DNA of 6,496 nucleotides from a bacterium. GTDB lineage: Bacteria; Krumholzibacteriota; Krumholzibacteriia; WVZY01. Where the stretch lies: contig JAPUJU010000217.1 of NCBI GenBank assembly GCA_027296025.1, positions 1 through 6,496 on the forward strand. Direction: 5' to 3'. Positions 6,170-6,496 of the stretch are shown piece by piece. Position 1 is the stretch's first letter. Every line of letters begins with the position of its first letter. Under the pieces are notes generated by a model, which worked only from the letters and a program-made list of their open reading frames with translations, made no database searches and had not been told where the DNA came from. A program made the position numbers and the translations under genes.

Positions 6170-6496
6170 TTAGACGGTGGTGCCGCGCTTGAAGATTTTG
6201 TCAAAGTCCCACCGATCCGACGCGCGCGAGACAACCCAGTTGTACACTTGCCCGGCAACCGGCCGCAGGAAAAGGCTCATGGACGATTCCGCAACCTGCT
6301 CGCGAAACTTCCTCGGGAATGGCAGCTCGAGTGTAACCGTAATGAGAAGGCTGGCAACGAACATCCCCATGATCAGCCCGAGTATCGCCCCGGTAAACCG
6401 GTCAACCAGACGCAGTATCGTCATCTTAATCACACGCCCGACCGCCACAGCAAGCACGTGAGTCACAACGAGCCCGATGGTAAGCAACACGCCGAA
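6170..6496 (-). CDS. cvpA: CvpA family inner-membrane protein, C-terminal part (5' end outside window)
   Basis: The reading frame enters from the window edge without a stop and ends at TAA (6170-6172), giving 108 visible residues. A GTG lies near the edge, but the frame stays open beyond it, so this is most likely an internal codon. Two hydrophobic segments are seen: one at the visible N-terminus (LLTIGLVVTHVLAVAVG) and a second (GAILGLIMGMFVASLLI), separated by the short basic stretch with LVDRFTG. This arrangement, with D-R-x-x-G-x-x-x-G between and into the last two membrane helices, is typical of CvpA, followed by an amphipathic C-terminal tail. CvpA was found as needed for colicin V production in E. 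coli and is linked to envelope stress and bile tolerance; its molecular role is unclear. A cvpA gene close to mutS2 is also known in Bacillus. The family call rests on a partial, hydrophobic sequence, so it is less certain than the others. Confidence 0.75.
   Translation of the reverse strand, partial: FGVLLTIGLVVTHVLAVAVGRVIKMTILRLVDRFTGAILGLIMGMFVASLLITVTLELPFPRKFREQVAESSMSLFLRPVAGQVYNWVVSRASDRWDFDKIFKRGTTV

Overview
The window is an ordinary bacterial housekeeping block, read entirely on the minus strand. From its upstream (high-coordinate) end it holds the C-terminal part of cvpA (cut by the window edge), complete mutS2, complete dnaG (primase), complete rpoD (primary sigma factor) and a tRNA gene with anticodon CAT. 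The first 71 bases are a G/C homopolymer block that looks like a contig-end sequencing or assembly artefact.

Organism: a bacterium of moderately high GC content. RpoD is about 582 aa with a long non-conserved insert (roughly 220 aa) between regions 1.2 and 2.1. That argues against Firmicutes, Actinobacteria and Bacteroidetes, whose primary sigma factors lack it, and fits proteobacteria (delta-type lineages included) or one of several less-studied phyla. MutS2 is the type found in Bacillus and many deep lineages but absent from E. coli. The phylum cannot be named from sequence reading alone, and the artefact at the end suggests a draft or metagenome assembly.

Layout: cvpA stops at 6170 and mutS2 starts 27 or 60 nt later depending on start choice. 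mutS2 ends at 3752 and dnaG starts at 3747, leaving 4 nt. dnaG ends at 2002 and rpoD starts at 1987, leaving 14 nt that contain a clear ribosome binding site. This spacing implies one polycistronic unit. It is a variant of the macromolecular-synthesis operon: rpsU, which precedes dnaG in E. coli, is not present here, and mutS2 occupies that place. After rpoD comes an 85-nt gap with a strong stem-loop and a plausible sigma-70 promoter, then the tRNA.

The genes join replication priming (DnaG), transcription initiation (RpoD), ribosome-collision rescue or recombination control (MutS2) and an inner-membrane protein (CvpA). I found no mobile element, CRISPR array, defence gene or novel system. The observations in Part 2 are small: motif variants, start-site and coupling details, the rpoD-tRNA stem-loop, tRNA identity and the artefact.
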